Positions 8,558 through 18,309 are shown, numbered from the stretch's first letter. The stretch is DNA of 64,000 bases from Lachnospiraceae bacterium (GCA_017474455.1 JAFVHP010000011.1:206824-270823), one strand, 5' to 3'. Notes: generated from the sequence alone by a model not told the origin. Numbers and translations: made by a program.

Positions 8558-9599
8558 AAATGATTTTGCGGCTGCGCAGAACGCGCTCAATAATGACATC
8601 CGGGAACGTTCCTTCAAAAGCATTTATCTGCTTCTGGGAGAGCAGGCTTATCTGCGCAACCAGAACAGGGACAGGCTCGTGACAGCGGCGCTTGGCCTTG
8701 GCAGCGTACAGGAAGCCGGGGATTGTTTCAACTATTCCAGGTTCGCGGGTGAAAATGCTGCTGCGGACCGGATCATCGAAATGGCGCAGACGCTTCCTTT
8801 CTTTTCCGAAAAAAGGGTGATCGTCCTGGAGGATACGGGCTTTTTCGACAAAGGCGCAAACGATGCCGCGGCACTTTCGGAATTCCTGCCGGTCATGCCG
8901 GATACCACGATGATCATCATGTCTGAAGCAAAGACGGATAAAAGGTCGAAACTCTACAAGGTGATCGACAAGACCGGCTTTGTGCTTGACTGCGACAGTA
9001 TAGAACCCGCCATGATCGGCAAATGGGCCGCGGGACTCTTCAAAAAGGCAGGACTGACGATCTCCGGTGCGGATCTGGCCTATTTCCTGGACAGGACCGG
9101 AACGGATATGCTGGCCGTCAATGCGGAGATCGAAAAACTGATCTGTTACAAAATGGAAGACGGGGTACAGGTCCCCGCCGCAGTGACAAGGGAAGATATC
9201 CTGACCATGGGCCAGGCACAGCTGAAGGACAGAGTCTTTGAACTGACGGATGCCCTGGTCAGAAAGCAGGCTGACACAGTCTTTTCTATCTATATGGAAT
9301 TGTGCAGCCTTCAGACGGCACCGCAGGTCATCCTGTCTCTTCTTCAGAGACAGTTCCTGAACCTGCTCAGGGTCGGTGAGCTTTCGGGAAAGATGCCGGA
9401 TGCGCAGATCGCCCAGGAATTAAAACTGCCGGTATTCGTCATATCGAAAAGATACCGGCTGGTGCTGTCGGGATTTAAGAAACAGAAACTGGTCAGCCTT
9501 ATCGACCGGATGGCCGCGATCGATACCGAATACAAATCCGGAAAGATCGATGCGGGCGCCGCCCTGGAAATGCTGATGGCAGGCGCAGCGGAATTATAA
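8535..9599 (+). CDS. holA: DNA polymerase III delta subunit (clamp-loader wrench)
   Basis: A 354-residue HolA homologue. It has an AAA-like N-terminal domain beginning with the IYLLLGEQAYLRNQ signature and the C-terminal delta domain with SLLQRQFLNLLR and the DAGAALEML tail. It opens the beta clamp during loading. It overlaps the 3' end of comEC by 23 bases, the usual comEC-holA order in Clostridia. ATG 8535 or ATG 8544 could start it; no strong ribosome-binding site separates them. The cell would also need the gamma/tau and delta-prime subunits, which are outside this window. Confidence 0.9.
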   Translation: MKRMAQTKNDFAAAQNALNNDIRERSFKSIYLLLGEQAYLRNQNRDRLVTAALGLGSVQEAGDCFNYSRFAGENAAADRIIEMAQTLPFFSEKRVIVLEDTGFFDKGANDAAALSEFLPVMPDTTMIIMSEAKTDKRSKLYKVIDKTGFVLDCDSIEPAMIGKWAAGLFKKAGLTISGADLAYFLDRTGTDMLAVNAEIEKLICYKMEDGVQVPAAVTREDILTMGQAQLKDRVFELTDALVRKQADTVFSIYMELCSLQTAPQVILSLLQRQFLNLLRVGELSGKMPDAQIAQELKLPVFVISKRYRLVLSGFKKQKLVSLIDRMAAIDTEYKSGKIDAGAALEMLMAGAAEL

Positions 9600-9629
9600 T
9601 AAAAAAACAATCATAAACTGACCGGATTA

Positions 9630-9638
9630 TGCTATACT
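9630..9638 (+). promoter_or_regulatory. Extended -10 promoter for glyA
   Basis: TATACT at 9633-9638 is preceded by TG one base upstream (9630-9631), an extended -10 element, with no good -35. It lies about 55 bases before the glyA ATG, which has a strong AGGAGGT site. Confidence 0.5.
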
Positions 9639-9694
9639 ACTTCCGCAGGAAATGGAAAAGCATAAGTACTTCACTTCATTAAACAGGAGGTCCT

Positions 9695-10935
9695 ATGTAT
9701 TCAATTGAAGAGGTACGCAGGGTAGACCCCGAGATCGCGGAAGCGATCGAACTGGAGATGGCCAGGCAGAACGATCATATTGAGCTGATCGCGTCTGAAA
9801 ACTGGGTAAGTAAGGCGGTCATGGCCGCAATGGGCAGCCCGCTGACCAACAAGTATGCGGAAGGCTATCCGGGCAAGCGCTATTACGGCGGCTGCCAGGA
9901 TGTGGATATTGTAGAGAACCTTGCCATTGAAAGGGCAAAAGAACTGTTCGGATGCGAATATGCCAATGTGCAGCCGCATTCCGGCGCACAGGCCAACTTT
10001 GCCGTTGAATTCGCCGTTTTAAAACCCGGCGATACTATCCTGGGCATGAACCTTAACCAGGGCGGCCATCTTACCCACGGAAGCCCGGCCAATATTTCGG
10101 GTTCGTATTATAATGTTGTTCCCTATGGCGTAAACGAAGACGGCGTGATCGATTACGATGAGGTGATCCGTCTTGCCAAAGAGCATAGACCCCAGCTGAT
10201 CATTGCCGGTGCTTCCGCGTATTCCAGGACGATCGACTTTAAGAAGTTCAGGGAAGCCGCCGATGCATGCGGCGCGGTACTGATGGCTGATATCGCCCAT
10301 ATTGCAGGCCTTGTGGCAGCAGGGCTCCATCCGAATCCGTTCCCTTATGCCGATATCGTAACAACGACGACACATAAGACGCTCCGCGGCCCCAGAGGCG
10401 GCCTGATCCTCGCCAACAGCGAAGCGGCAGAGAAGTTCCATCTGAACAAGGCAGTATTCCCCGGCATCCAGGGCGGACCGCTTGAGCACGTGATCGCCGC
10501 CAAGGCCGTATGCTTCAAAGAAGCGCTGACACCTGAGTTCAAAGCATACCAGCAGCAGATCATCGACAATGCAAAAGCACTCAGCGAAGGACTCAAAAAG
10601 CGCGGCGTGAAGATCGTATCGGACGGCACGGACAACCATCTGATGCTGGTGGATCTCACCAATTTCGACCTGACCGGCAAGGAAGTTGAAAAGTGGCTGG
10701 ACGAGGCACACATCACCGCAAACAAGAATACGATCCCGAATGAAAAGAGATCCCCGTTCGTAACGAGCGGCATACGTTTGGGACACCTGCCGTAACGACC
10801 AGGGGCTTCGGCACTGCAGAGATGGACGAAGTTGCGGAAGCGATCTCCATCGTGATCCACGAGAAGGAAGAGGGTATCGAAAAGGCAAGGAACATCATTG
10901 CTTCCCTTACAGCCAGGTTCCCGCTGGATATGTGA
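9695..10935 (+). pseudogene. glyA: Serine hydroxymethyltransferase, interrupted by a single-base frameshift
   Basis: SHMT interconverts serine and glycine with tetrahydrofolate, the main one-carbon source. The first frame runs 9695-10795 (366 residues). It includes the conserved start [11 protein letters not shown], the PLP-lysine motif [13 protein letters not shown] and SGIRLG, then goes out of frame and stops. The expected continuation ([16 protein letters not shown] to the C-terminus) is intact in the next frame, ending TGA 10933-10935. Restoring one G in the GGG near 10776-10778 gives a normal 413-residue protein. AGGAGGT precedes ATG 9695. The gene is probably functional in the organism and the lost base an error. 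Confidence 0.88.
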
Positions 10936-10956
10936 TGACCGAATGAGTATATCAGG

Positions 10957-10988
10957 AAAAGGCACCCGTCAGACCGGGTGCCTTTTTT
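10957..10988 (+). terminator. Intrinsic terminator after glyA
   Basis: Perfect hairpin with arms AAAAGGCACCCG and CGGGTGCCTTTT around a 6-base loop, ending in a T run. It ends the glyA transcript about 22 bases after the stop. Confidence 0.9.
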
Positions 10989-11115
10989 GGTGACATTTTC
11001 TGTTATAAACAGATGATGAAAAGGAAAACAGCGGATCTTTATATTTGCCGCTTTTATTAAATTCACCAGCAATATGGTTAATTGAAAAAATATTTAATTA
11101 ATTAGCAAAATTGTA

Positions 11116-11143
11116 TTGACAATTAAGAAGCTTCTTGTATAAT
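11116..11143 (+). promoter_or_regulatory. Near-consensus promoter with a palindrome filling its spacer
   Basis: TTGACA (11116-11121) and TATAAT (11138-11143) are both perfect and 16 bases apart. The 12-base perfect palindrome AAGAAGCTTCTT (11125-11136) sits inside the spacer, where a repressor dimer would block polymerase. No gene of normal size follows on the + strand before the terminator at 11443-11487. The operator role is inferred. Confidence 0.7.
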
Positions 11144-11149
11144 GAAATT

Positions 11150-11487
11150 ACAAAAAGAAATAAAAAAGGTGACGAGAAGATCACCTATAAAATAAAAAAA
11201 AGAAGAAAGGAAGGTACGGACCACCGGAATAATTAAAGATCCAAAGATTTATAAAATATTGAAAAACTGAATATTCGTATTTAAGTACACTATAAAGAGG
11301 ATGAAGATCGTGGACCTGAAAAAACAAAGAAAATATAAAAGGCACGACATCCAGGTACAATCAGTACAAAAGTAAGATGGAAAAAATACGAAAAAAAATC
11401 TAAAGAACACGGAGGTATTCAGACCAGTGGACAGTGTAATTTAGAAGAGGGTATGGATCAAAGATAAGATCGATACCCTCTTCTTTT
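11150..11487 (+). ncRNA. Candidate unannotated small RNA transcription unit (about 340 nt)
   Basis: This AT-rich stretch lies between a consensus promoter and a strong hairpin terminator but has no convincing ORF. It contains a hairpin AGGTGA/TCACCT (11167-11186), two similar modules of the form GGA-GGT-n-ACC (about 11209-11226 and 11411-11430) and A-rich purine linkers with many GGA triplets. The only plausible peptide is a 21-24 codon basic ORF: ATG 11301 or GTG 11310 to TAA 11375, with AAAGAGG at 11294-11300. It matches no tmRNA, RNase P or 6S landmark I can recognise. It may be a regulatory RNA or a leader encoding a tiny peptide. This entry also accounts for the 562-base gap between glyA and the activase. 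Confidence 0.4.
11443..11487. terminator. Bidirectional terminator
   Basis: Arms AGAAGAGGGTAT (11443-11454) and ATACCCTCTTCT (11473-11484) with inner GATC pairing, followed by Ts on the + strand. It lies between the + strand transcript from 11144 and the 3' end of the minus-strand activase gene at 11498, and could serve both. Confidence 0.8.
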
Positions 11488-11497
11488 GTGTTCTGCC

Positions 11498-14400
11498 TTA
11501 AACTGCTTTTTTCAGTTCTTTTTCATTTCTGCGGATCTCAATGCTCTTATTGCCTTCGTTATTACCTGCCTCCGCAGCAGCCTTTTCTTTTTCCATATTT
11601 CTTTCCGCAGCGGCAAGCATCAGCTTGATGCGGTTGAGCTGGTTGACCTCGCTGGCGCCGGGATCATAGTCCACAGCGGCAATATTGGCCATGGGATAGA
11701 GCTTATGGATCTGTTTCACTACGCCTTTGCCGACAACATGGTTGGGAAGGCAGCCGAAGGGCTGTATACAGACGATATTCTGTATGCCGGCGTGTATAAG
11801 CTCTACCATTTCGCCGGTCAGGAACCAGCCTTCCCCGGTCTGGTTGCCGATCGAAACGATCGGTCTGGCGTATTCGACGATAGAGTAGATACTGGCCGGC
11901 GCCTCGAAATGACGGCTCTTTTCATAAGCCCTGTAAATAGGCCTTAAGAAGAATTCGATAGCCCTGATCCCTGTATTGCATAAAAAGGCAGCCCGCCTGC
12001 TGGTGCCGAAATGATCGGCCTTATAGACCTGATTGTAGAAACAGTAGAGCATGAAGCCCATCAGGTCGGGAACGGATGCCTCGGCGCCTTCAGCCTCCAG
12101 AAGGTCTACAAGATGGTTGTTGGCAGCAGGTGCGTATTTGACGAGGATCTCGCCGACGATGCCGACACGGGGCTTTCTCTTTTCGTCGATCGGTACCGCG
12201 TCGAAATCCTTTATGATCTGTTTGCAGATCCTGTGCAGTTTAATGATGTTGAACGTCTTCAGGTGACTAAGGAAATCAATGCATTTTTCACGCCACTTTG
12301 CGTGCAGGGCATTGACACTGCCGGGTTCCAGTTCATAAGGACGCATCCGGTAGACACAGCGCATGAATACGTCGCCGATCACGATAGCGAAAGCGAGCCT
12401 GGAAAGGATCGTCAGGTCGACCTTGAAGCCCGGGTTGTCTTCGATTCCGGCCAGATTGGCGGAGATCACAGGGATCTGTTCCATGCCGGCCTTCCTTAAA
12501 GCCCTCCTGATAAAACCGACATAATTGGATGCGCGGCAGCCGCCTCCTGTCTGTGACATGATCACGGCAGTGCGGTCCGGATCATATTTCCCGGATTCCA
12601 GGGCTTCCATGATCTGACCGACTACGAACAGGGAAGGGTAGCAGGCATCGTTATTAACATACTTGAGCCCGTAATCGACAGCTTTCCTGTTGTCGTTGGG
12701 AAGCACGACCATGTTATAGCCGCAGGCTTTCATGGCAGGCTCCATCAGTTCAAAATGGATGGGCGACATCTGAGGGCAGAGGATCGTGTAGTTTTTGCGC
12801 ATGTCCTCTGTGAAGGGCACTTTGTTTATGCTGGTGGGGACCACTTTGGCTTTGCCGCCGATGCGTTCCTTGATCCTGATCGCTGCAAGGAGGGAACGGA
12901 CCCTGATCCTGGCGGAACCAAGATTGTTGACCTCGTCGATCTTCAGGCAGGTGTAGATCCTGTCCGAACCGGAAAGGATGTCGTTGACCTGGTCTGTCGT
13001 AACAGCGTCGATGCCGCAGCCGAATGAATTGAGCTGGATCAGGTTCAGGTCACTGCGTGTCCTGACATAAGCCGCCGCCGCGTACATCCGTGTATGGTAC
13101 ATCCACTGGTCCAGTACGGTGATGGGGCGTTCAGGCGAAGCCAGGTGAGAGATACCGTCTTCGGAAAGGACAGCGACTCCGTAGCCCGTGATCATTTCCG
13201 GGATGCCGTGATTGATCTCGGGATCGATGTGATAAGGCCTGCCGGCAAGCACGATGCCGTTGATCTTATGTTCCTCCATATACTGAAGGACTCTTTCGCC
13301 TTCTTTCTGTATATCGCGCCGGGTGTTGGCCAGCTCTTCCCATGCAGCGGCCGAAGCTTCGGCGATCTCTTTTGCAGGAATATCCGAAAATTCCTTTTTC
13401 AGGGCTTCTGTTACCGTTTCCAGGCTGGTGAAAGCCATGAAAGGGTTGGAGAAGCGGATATTGCGGTCGGCCAGTTCCTCCACATTGTTCTTGATGTTCT
13501 CCGGATAGGAGGTGACGATCGGACAGTTGTAATGATTGTCCGACGATCCGAATTCGTCCCGCTCATAAAACAGGGCGGGGTAGAAGATAAAATCTATCCC
13601 CTTGTTGATCAGCCATGCTATATGACCGTGGGAAAGCTTTGCGGGGTAGCACTCGGATTCGCTGGGGATCGATTCGATGCCCATTTCATATATGCCATGG
13701 GTGGAGAGCGGTGAAAGGACTACCCGGTAGCCGAGCCTTGTGAAGAATGTATACCAGAACGGATAGTTCTCATATATGTTCAGTACTCTCGGGATACCGA
13801 CAGTGCCGCGCTTTGCTTCGCTCTCGGGAAGAGGCCTGTAGGAAAAGAGGCGCTTCAGTTTGTACCTGTACATATTGGGAATGTCGCTGTGGCTGATCTC
13901 CTTGCCGAGTCCTCTTTCACAGCGGTTGCCCGAGATAAATGAACGCGTGCCGTCAAAACGGTTGACGGTCAGACGGCAGTTGTTCGTGCAGCGTCCGCAG
14001 TTCTCAAGGGATGTTTCATATTTGAGGTTTTCGATCTCTTCAAAGGAGAGCATCGTTCCTGGAACGGATGCGTCATACCTTTCCCTGGCGATCAGGGCCG
14101 CACCGAACGCGCCCATAATGCCGGCGATATCCGGACGGATGACCTCGCAGTCCGCGACTTTTTCAAAACTGCGCAGGACAGCGTCGTTATAGAAAGTCCC
14201 GCCCTGGACGACGATGTGGCTGCCGAGCTCTTTGGCGGAAGAGACCTTCATGACTTTAAAGAGGGCGTTCTTGATGACCGAATAGGCAAGACCCGCCGAG
14301 ATATCCTCGACCTTTGCGCCTTCCTTCTGCGCCTGTTTTACGCGGGAGTTCATGAAGACAGTGCACCGTGTGCCCAGATCGATGGGATGCTCCGCAAAAA

Positions 14401-15817
14401 GGGCGGCTTTAGCAAAGTCCTCCACAGAATAGTCCAGTGATTTCGCGAATGTTTCGATAAATGACCCGCAGCCGGAGGAGCATGCTTCGTTCAGCATGAC
14501 GTTATCCACGGCTTTGTTGCGGATCCGGATGCATTTCATATCCTGCCCGCCGATATCGACGATACAGTCGACTTCCGGGTCGAAGAAGGCCGCGGCATAA
14601 TAATGCGCGATCGTTTCCACTTCGCCTTCTTCCAGCATGAATGCGGATTTCAGCAGAGCTTCGCCATAGCCTGTGGAACAGCCGGAAACGATCCTGGCGC
14701 CTTCGGGCATCTGACTGTGGATCTCTTTGATCGCACGGATGGCCGTATTGATCGGGGAGCCGTTGTTATTGCTGTAAAACGAATACAGGAGCTGTCCGTC
14801 TTCGGATATGAGGGCAAGTTTTGTCGTTGTGGAACCTGCGTCTATGCCCAGGTAGCAGTTGCCCCTGTAGGAGGACAGCGGGGCGGACTCTACTCTGTGG
14901 GCTGCATGTCTTTGGGAAAACGCCGCATACTCTTCACGGGAGGCGAAGAGGGGTTCCATGCGGTTGACCTCGAACTGCAGACGGATCTCGCCCGAGAGTT
15001 TTTCTTCCAGCCTGTCCAGAGAGATATGGCTCTCTTCATGCGCGTTCATCGCGCTGCCGATGGCTGCGAACAGATGGGAGTTCTTTACGTTGATGATATG
15101 CTCGTCATCCAGTTTAAGTGTCCGGACGAACGCCGCCTTAAGTTCTGTCAGAAAGTGCAGAGGACCGCCGAGAAACGCAACATGGCCCCTGATCGGTTTG
15201 CCGCAGGCCAGACCGGAGATGGTCTGGATAACGACTGCCTGGAAGATGGAAGCGGCCAGGTCTTCCCTGGTGGCACCTTCATTGATCAGCGGCTGGATAT
15301 CGGATTTCGCGAAGACACCGCATCTTGCGGCTATAGTGTAAAGAGAGCGGTAGGATTTTGCGTATTCGTTAAGTCCCTCGGCATCGGTCTCGAGCAGGGA
15401 GGCCATCTGGTCTATGAATGAACCGGTGCCTCCTGCACAGGTGCCGTTCATGCGCTGTTCAATACCGCTCGGGTCAAAATAGATGATCTTTGCGTCTTCG
15501 CCTCCGAGCTCGATCGCTACATCAGTACCGGGTGCGTATTTTTCCACGGCGCAGGAGACGGCAACGACTTCCTGCTCAAAAGGGATATCCAGGTGTTTTG
15601 CCAGAGTAAGGCCGCCCGATCCGGTAATGACCGGATGGACGGTTATGCTTCCGAACCGCATCCTCGCCTCTTTTGTCAGGGCGTGCAGAGTGCCTTTTAT
15701 ATCGGCATGGTGCCGTCTGTAATCGGAGAATACAAGGCTGCCTTTAGGATCCAGAAGTGCGAATTTGACGGTCGTGGAACCGATATCGATCCCCAGTGAG
15801 TATTTATTCAATAACAA
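11498..15817 (-). CDS. Giant acyl-CoA dehydratase activase-related protein (two activase domains plus dehydratase-like part)
   Basis: 1439 residues. The first ASKHA ATPase domain starts with [12 protein letters not shown] (about 8-19); cysteines C127 ([10 protein letters not shown]) and C166 could hold a cluster. The second starts with [12 protein letters not shown] (about 323-334), with C446/C450 ([10 protein letters not shown]) and C485. [10 protein letters not shown] cysteine cluster follows at about 606-614. The rest resembles DUF2229 and HgdB-type dehydratase subunits. Separate activases (HgdC) deliver an ATP-driven electron to 2-hydroxyacyl-CoA dehydratases; here everything is one chain, a form common in Clostridia with no established substrate. 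The start is TTG 15815-15817, with AGAGGTAA on the coding strand just upstream. It stands alone on this strand. Confidence 0.88.
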   Translation of the reverse strand: MLLNKYSLGIDIGSTTVKFALLDPKGSLVFSDYRRHHADIKGTLHALTKEARMRFGSITVHPVITGSGGLTLAKHLDIPFEQEVVAVSCAVEKYAPGTDVAIELGGEDAKIIYFDPSGIEQRMNGTCAGGTGSFIDQMASLLETDAEGLNEYAKSYRSLYTIAARCGVFAKSDIQPLINEGATREDLAASIFQAVVIQTISGLACGKPIRGHVAFLGGPLHFLTELKAAFVRTLKLDDEHIINVKNSHLFAAIGSAMNAHEESHISLDRLEEKLSGEIRLQFEVNRMEPLFASREEYAAFSQRHAAHRVESAPLSSYRGNCYLGIDAGSTTTKLALISEDGQLLYSFYSNNNGSPINTAIRAIKEIHSQMPEGARIVSGCSTGYGEALLKSAFMLEEGEVETIAHYYAAAFFDPEVDCIVDIGGQDMKCIRIRNKAVDNVMLNEACSSGCGSFIETFAKSLDYSVEDFAKAALFAEHPIDLGTRCTVFMNSRVKQAQKEGAKVEDISAGLAYSVIKNALFKVMKVSSAKELGSHIVVQGGTFYNDAVLRSFEKVADCEVIRPDIAGIMGAFGAALIARERYDASVPGTMLSFEEIENLKYETSLENCGRCTNNCRLTVNRFDGTRSFISGNRCERGLGKEISHSDIPNMYRYKLKRLFSYRPLPESEAKRGTVGIPRVLNIYENYPFWYTFFTRLGYRVVLSPLSTHGIYEMGIESIPSESECYPAKLSHGHIAWLINKGIDFIFYPALFYERDEFGSSDNHYNCPIVTSYPENIKNNVEELADRNIRFSNPFMAFTSLETVTEALKKEFSDIPAKEIAEASAAAWEELANTRRDIQKEGERVLQYMEEHKINGIVLAGRPYHIDPEINHGIPEMITGYGVAVLSEDGISHLASPERPITVLDQWMYHTRMYAAAAYVRTRSDLNLIQLNSFGCGIDAVTTDQVNDILSGSDRIYTCLKIDEVNNLGSARIRVRSLLAAIRIKERIGGKAKVVPTSINKVPFTEDMRKNYTILCPQMSPIHFELMEPAMKACGYNMVVLPNDNRKAVDYGLKYVNNDACYPSLFVVGQIMEALESGKYDPDRTAVIMSQTGGGCRASNYVGFIRRALRKAGMEQIPVISANLAGIEDNPGFKVDLTILSRLAFAIVIGDVFMRCVYRMRPYELEPGSVNALHAKWREKCIDFLSHLKTFNIIKLHRICKQIIKDFDAVPIDEKRKPRVGIVGEILVKYAPAANNHLVDLLEAEGAEASVPDLMGFMLYCFYNQVYKADHFGTSRRAAFLCNTGIRAIEFFLRPIYRAYEKSRHFEAPASIYSIVEYARPIVSIGNQTGEGWFLTGEMVELIHAGIQNIVCIQPFGCLPNHVVGKGVVKQIHKLYPMANIAAVDYDPGASEVNQLNRIKLMLAAAERNMEKEKAAAEAGNNEGNKSIEIRRNEKELKKAV

Positions 15818-15944
15818 GACAGTTACCTCTTATTTAAATACATTTGCTTTTGACTCCAGATTATATGGCTCCGGTGAGCAAAATGCAATGAATCCGAGTA
15901 CCCCAGATTTGCGATTCTGTAGACAGGATGCTACAATACACGTC

Positions 15945-16934
15945 ATGAATAAACTGATAGACAAACTGCAGAAAAAGCTGGGAAAATACGCGATCAGGAA
16001 CCTTTCCATGATCCTGATCGCCTGCTATATAGTCGGATATGTGATCAGGTTTGCCAACGGATCGCTCCTTTCATATCTCACTCTGGATCCGTATGCGATC
16101 CTGCACGGACAGGTATGGAGGCTGCTGACATGGATACTGATCCCCCCGGGGGAGAGCAGTCTCTTTTTTATCCTGATCATGCTGTATTTCTATTATTCCA
16201 TCGGGACAGCCCTGGAGAGAACCTGGGGTGCATTCCGGTACAACGTCTATATATTCTCCGGAATGATCTTTACGGTGATAAGCGCATTTGTCATGATGGG
16301 CGTAATGTATCTTGTAAGGCCGGTGTTCTATATAGGCGGTATGGCTCTGCCCTTTGAAGCTTCCACAGCGCCGGTCGTGATGAGCTATATAGCAAGAGTA
16401 TCTTTCTCCACGTACTATGTGAATATGTCGATCTTCCTGGCTTTTGCGGCCACGTTCCCGGAAGCCAGAGTGCTGCTGATGTTCTTTATCCCCGTCAAGA
16501 TCAAGTGGCTCGGGATCATATATGCCGCGATGCTGGCATATGATTTCTTTACCGGGCCGTTCTATATCAAGGTGACCATCGCCGCGTCGCTCCTGAATTT
16601 TGTGATCTTCTATTTCAGCTCGGTGAACTGGAGAAGGCTGAAGCCTTCGGAGATCAAACGGAGAAACGATTTTAAAAAGGCGGTCTCCGGATCCCGGCCT
16701 GCGGCAGCAGGACCGCGGAACGGGGGCAGTGCGCCAGGAGGCGGTCCGGTCCGCATCACTCCCGCGGTGAAACAGAGCATTCACCGCTGTACGGTCTGCG
16801 GCAGGACGGAAAATGATTCCCCGGATCTGGAATTCCGTTATTGTTCCAAATGCGAGGGATCGCATGAATACTGTCAGGATCATCTCTTTACCCATGTGCA
16901 TATAAGGAACAGCCAAACAGATGGAAATGAATAA
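15945..16934 (+). CDS. Rhomboid-like membrane protein without a catalytic dyad, C-terminal zinc ribbon
   Basis: A 329-residue protein with about six hydrophobic segments in its first 240 residues. The layout recalls the rhomboid fold: WRLLTWILIPPG, the GTALERTWGAFRYN loop and FFIPVKIKWLGI. The rhomboid GxSG serine motif and partner histidine are not visible, so it is probably not a protease. The cytosolic tail carries a zinc-ribbon-like set, CTVCG ... YCSKC ... C ... H, suited to binding a partner. ATG 15945 is chosen because membrane homology begins there; its ribosome-binding site is weak. It overlaps the sigma-like gene by 14 bases. Confidence 0.7.
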   Translation: MNKLIDKLQKKLGKYAIRNLSMILIACYIVGYVIRFANGSLLSYLTLDPYAILHGQVWRLLTWILIPPGESSLFFILIMLYFYYSIGTALERTWGAFRYNVYIFSGMIFTVISAFVMMGVMYLVRPVFYIGGMALPFEASTAPVVMSYIARVSFSTYYVNMSIFLAFAATFPEARVLLMFFIPVKIKWLGIIYAAMLAYDFFTGPFYIKVTIAASLLNFVIFYFSSVNWRRLKPSEIKRRNDFKKAVSGSRPAAAGPRNGGSAPGGGPVRITPAVKQSIHRCTVCGRTENDSPDLEFRYCSKCEGSHEYCQDHLFTHVHIRNSQTDGNE

Positions 16935-17664
16935 AGAACAGGGCTTTCTGGAAAAAGTTGAAGAACTGGCACAGCTTGCTTCCGGCAGGAACGGCAGGCT
17001 GGACAGGGAGGATATCGAACAGGCTTTCCTGCCGGATGTCCTTGATGAAGAGCAGTATGCGGCTGTCTGTGAATATCTGCGCGGCAGGGGCATCAGCACC
17101 GCCCCGGATGAAAATGTGTCCGCAGAAGAAAGGATGACCGAAGAAGAAAGGGCATATCTCGACTATTATCTGGAAGAGCTGGAGAGTATTCCCGCCCTGA
17201 GCAGCGGAGAGAGGGAAGCGGTGCTGCTCTCCTCCATGGCGGGGGATAGAGACGCGCAGCGCAGGCTGACAGAGGATATGCTCAGAGATGTTGTGGATAT
17301 CGCAAAGCTTTATGCCGGGCAGGATGTGTTCATGGAAGACCTGATCGGAGCAGGCAACGAAGCTCTCATCCTTTCCGTTTCCATGCTGGCGCCTTTTGAC
17401 GGCGCCGGTGAGGCGGAAGGCTTCCTGGTCCGTAAGATCATGGACGCGATGGAGGACCAGGTCTCGATGAACCTGGACATCAAAGCGGAAGAGAACGAAG
17501 CGGTGCAGCTGGTCAGCAGAGTCGCTGCCGAAGCATCGAAGCTCGCGGAACTGATCGGCAGGAAAATAAGTGCCGAAGAACTGGAAAGGGAAACGGATCT
17601 TGATGCTGACGAGATCGCACGGGCAGTAAAACTCTCCGGCGGACAGATCGAGGATCTGCAGTAA
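16921..17664 (+). CDS. Sigma-70-like protein with regions 1.1, 1.2, partial 2 and 3 but no region 4
   Basis: 247 residues. The N-terminus (FLEKVEELAQLA ... LDREDIEQAF) resembles sigma region 1.1. LDYYLEELESIPALSSGERE resembles region 1.2. MLRDVVDIAKLYAG ... FMEDLIGAGNEALI matches the core-binding part of region 2. The stretch that should melt the -10 element (normally FSTYATWWIRQAI) is replaced by unrelated residues, and no region 4 follows the region 3-like ending. It may bind RNA polymerase core without recognising promoters. ATG 16921 (or 16927) overlaps the previous gene; AAGGA lies 12 bases upstream. Function unknown. Confidence 0.7.
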   Translation: MEMNKEQGFLEKVEELAQLASGRNGRLDREDIEQAFLPDVLDEEQYAAVCEYLRGRGISTAPDENVSAEERMTEEERAYLDYYLEELESIPALSSGEREAVLLSSMAGDRDAQRRLTEDMLRDVVDIAKLYAGQDVFMEDLIGAGNEALILSVSMLAPFDGAGEAEGFLVRKIMDAMEDQVSMNLDIKAEENEAVQLVSRVAAEASKLAELIGRKISAEELERETDLDADEIARAVKLSGGQIEDLQ

Positions 17665-18090
17665 ATGATGGATACCGGGAACAGGGATTATAAATACTAT
17701 ATAGATGACCTGACAAAGCTGTGTGTCGGCGCAAAGTATACATACAGCGAACTGCTTTCCGACGATAACCTGAGCTTCCGCTACAGAAGCATTATCAGGA
17801 ACGTGATGCTGAAGGCGGTAGACGATGATACTTCGGTCGAAAGCCATATCTACTATATGACTCCGGACGGCGCCGATTATGCCTGCTACTGCCGGCTGAA
17901 GACAAGAGTCAGGTATTACCGCCCGGAAGTAAAACGGACTCTGACCGGAAAAGAAGAAGTAAAGTATACCGAACATGTGGCCAGGATCCAGGATCTGGCC
18001 GCCATACCGGCTGAAGTTAAAAAAGAACAGGGCATCATTATCCATGAGATCCAGATGTCCAAGCCGGCACTTATGATCTATGTCGTCTGA
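17665..18090 (+). CDS. Hypothetical protein of 141 residues
   Basis: The ATG directly follows the stop of the sigma-like gene, so the two are almost certainly co-transcribed. The protein is soluble, rich in tyrosine and charged residues, with no signal peptide, membrane helix or motif that I recognise. The middle (SHIYYMTPDGADYACYCRLK) looks beta-rich. A terminator follows at 18124-18167, closing the three-gene unit that starts with the pseudo-rhomboid. ATG 17668 is an alternative start. No function is proposed. Confidence 0.65.
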   Translation: MMDTGNRDYKYYIDDLTKLCVGAKYTYSELLSDDNLSFRYRSIIRNVMLKAVDDDTSVESHIYYMTPDGADYACYCRLKTRVRYYRPEVKRTLTGKEEVKYTEHVARIQDLAAIPAEVKKEQGIIIHEIQMSKPALMIYVV

Positions 18091-18123
18091 GTCATACAGA
18101 CTGTGCCGCCGTTCATTTGACCT

Positions 18124-18167
18124 GCAGCTGCTTCCGGCTTATTGACCGTACGGAGCGGCTGCTTTTA
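18124..18167 (+). terminator. Intrinsic terminator closing the rhomboid/sigma-like unit
   Basis: Imperfect GC-rich hairpin, GCAGCTGCTTCCG paired with CGGAGCGGCTGC (one wobble, one bulge), followed by TTTTA. A second small hairpin (GCAGCG/CGCTGC, 18180-18196) follows before the recA promoter. Confidence 0.65.
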
Positions 18168-18280
18168 TAATCTGTATATGCAGCGGCTTTCGCTGCGCCG
18201 TTCTTTAAGATCTGTGCCGTATCAGCAGAATCCGCAGGAATAGACGAATAAACCGGATCAAATATCAGCAAAGCTTGTGC

Positions 18281-18309
18281 TTGCACTCGGCAGGCACCCG
18301 TGTTATATT
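18281..18309 (+). promoter_or_regulatory. recA promoter
   Basis: TTGCAC (18281-18286) and TATATT (18304-18309), 17 bases apart. The LexA box begins seven bases downstream of the -10, over the likely transcription start. Confidence 0.7.

Noticed and set aside
11301-11375. 24-codon ORF as a confident gene
   Set aside because: The ribosome-binding site touches the ATG and only GTG 11310 is well spaced; without conservation data it stays a possibility inside the RNA unit.
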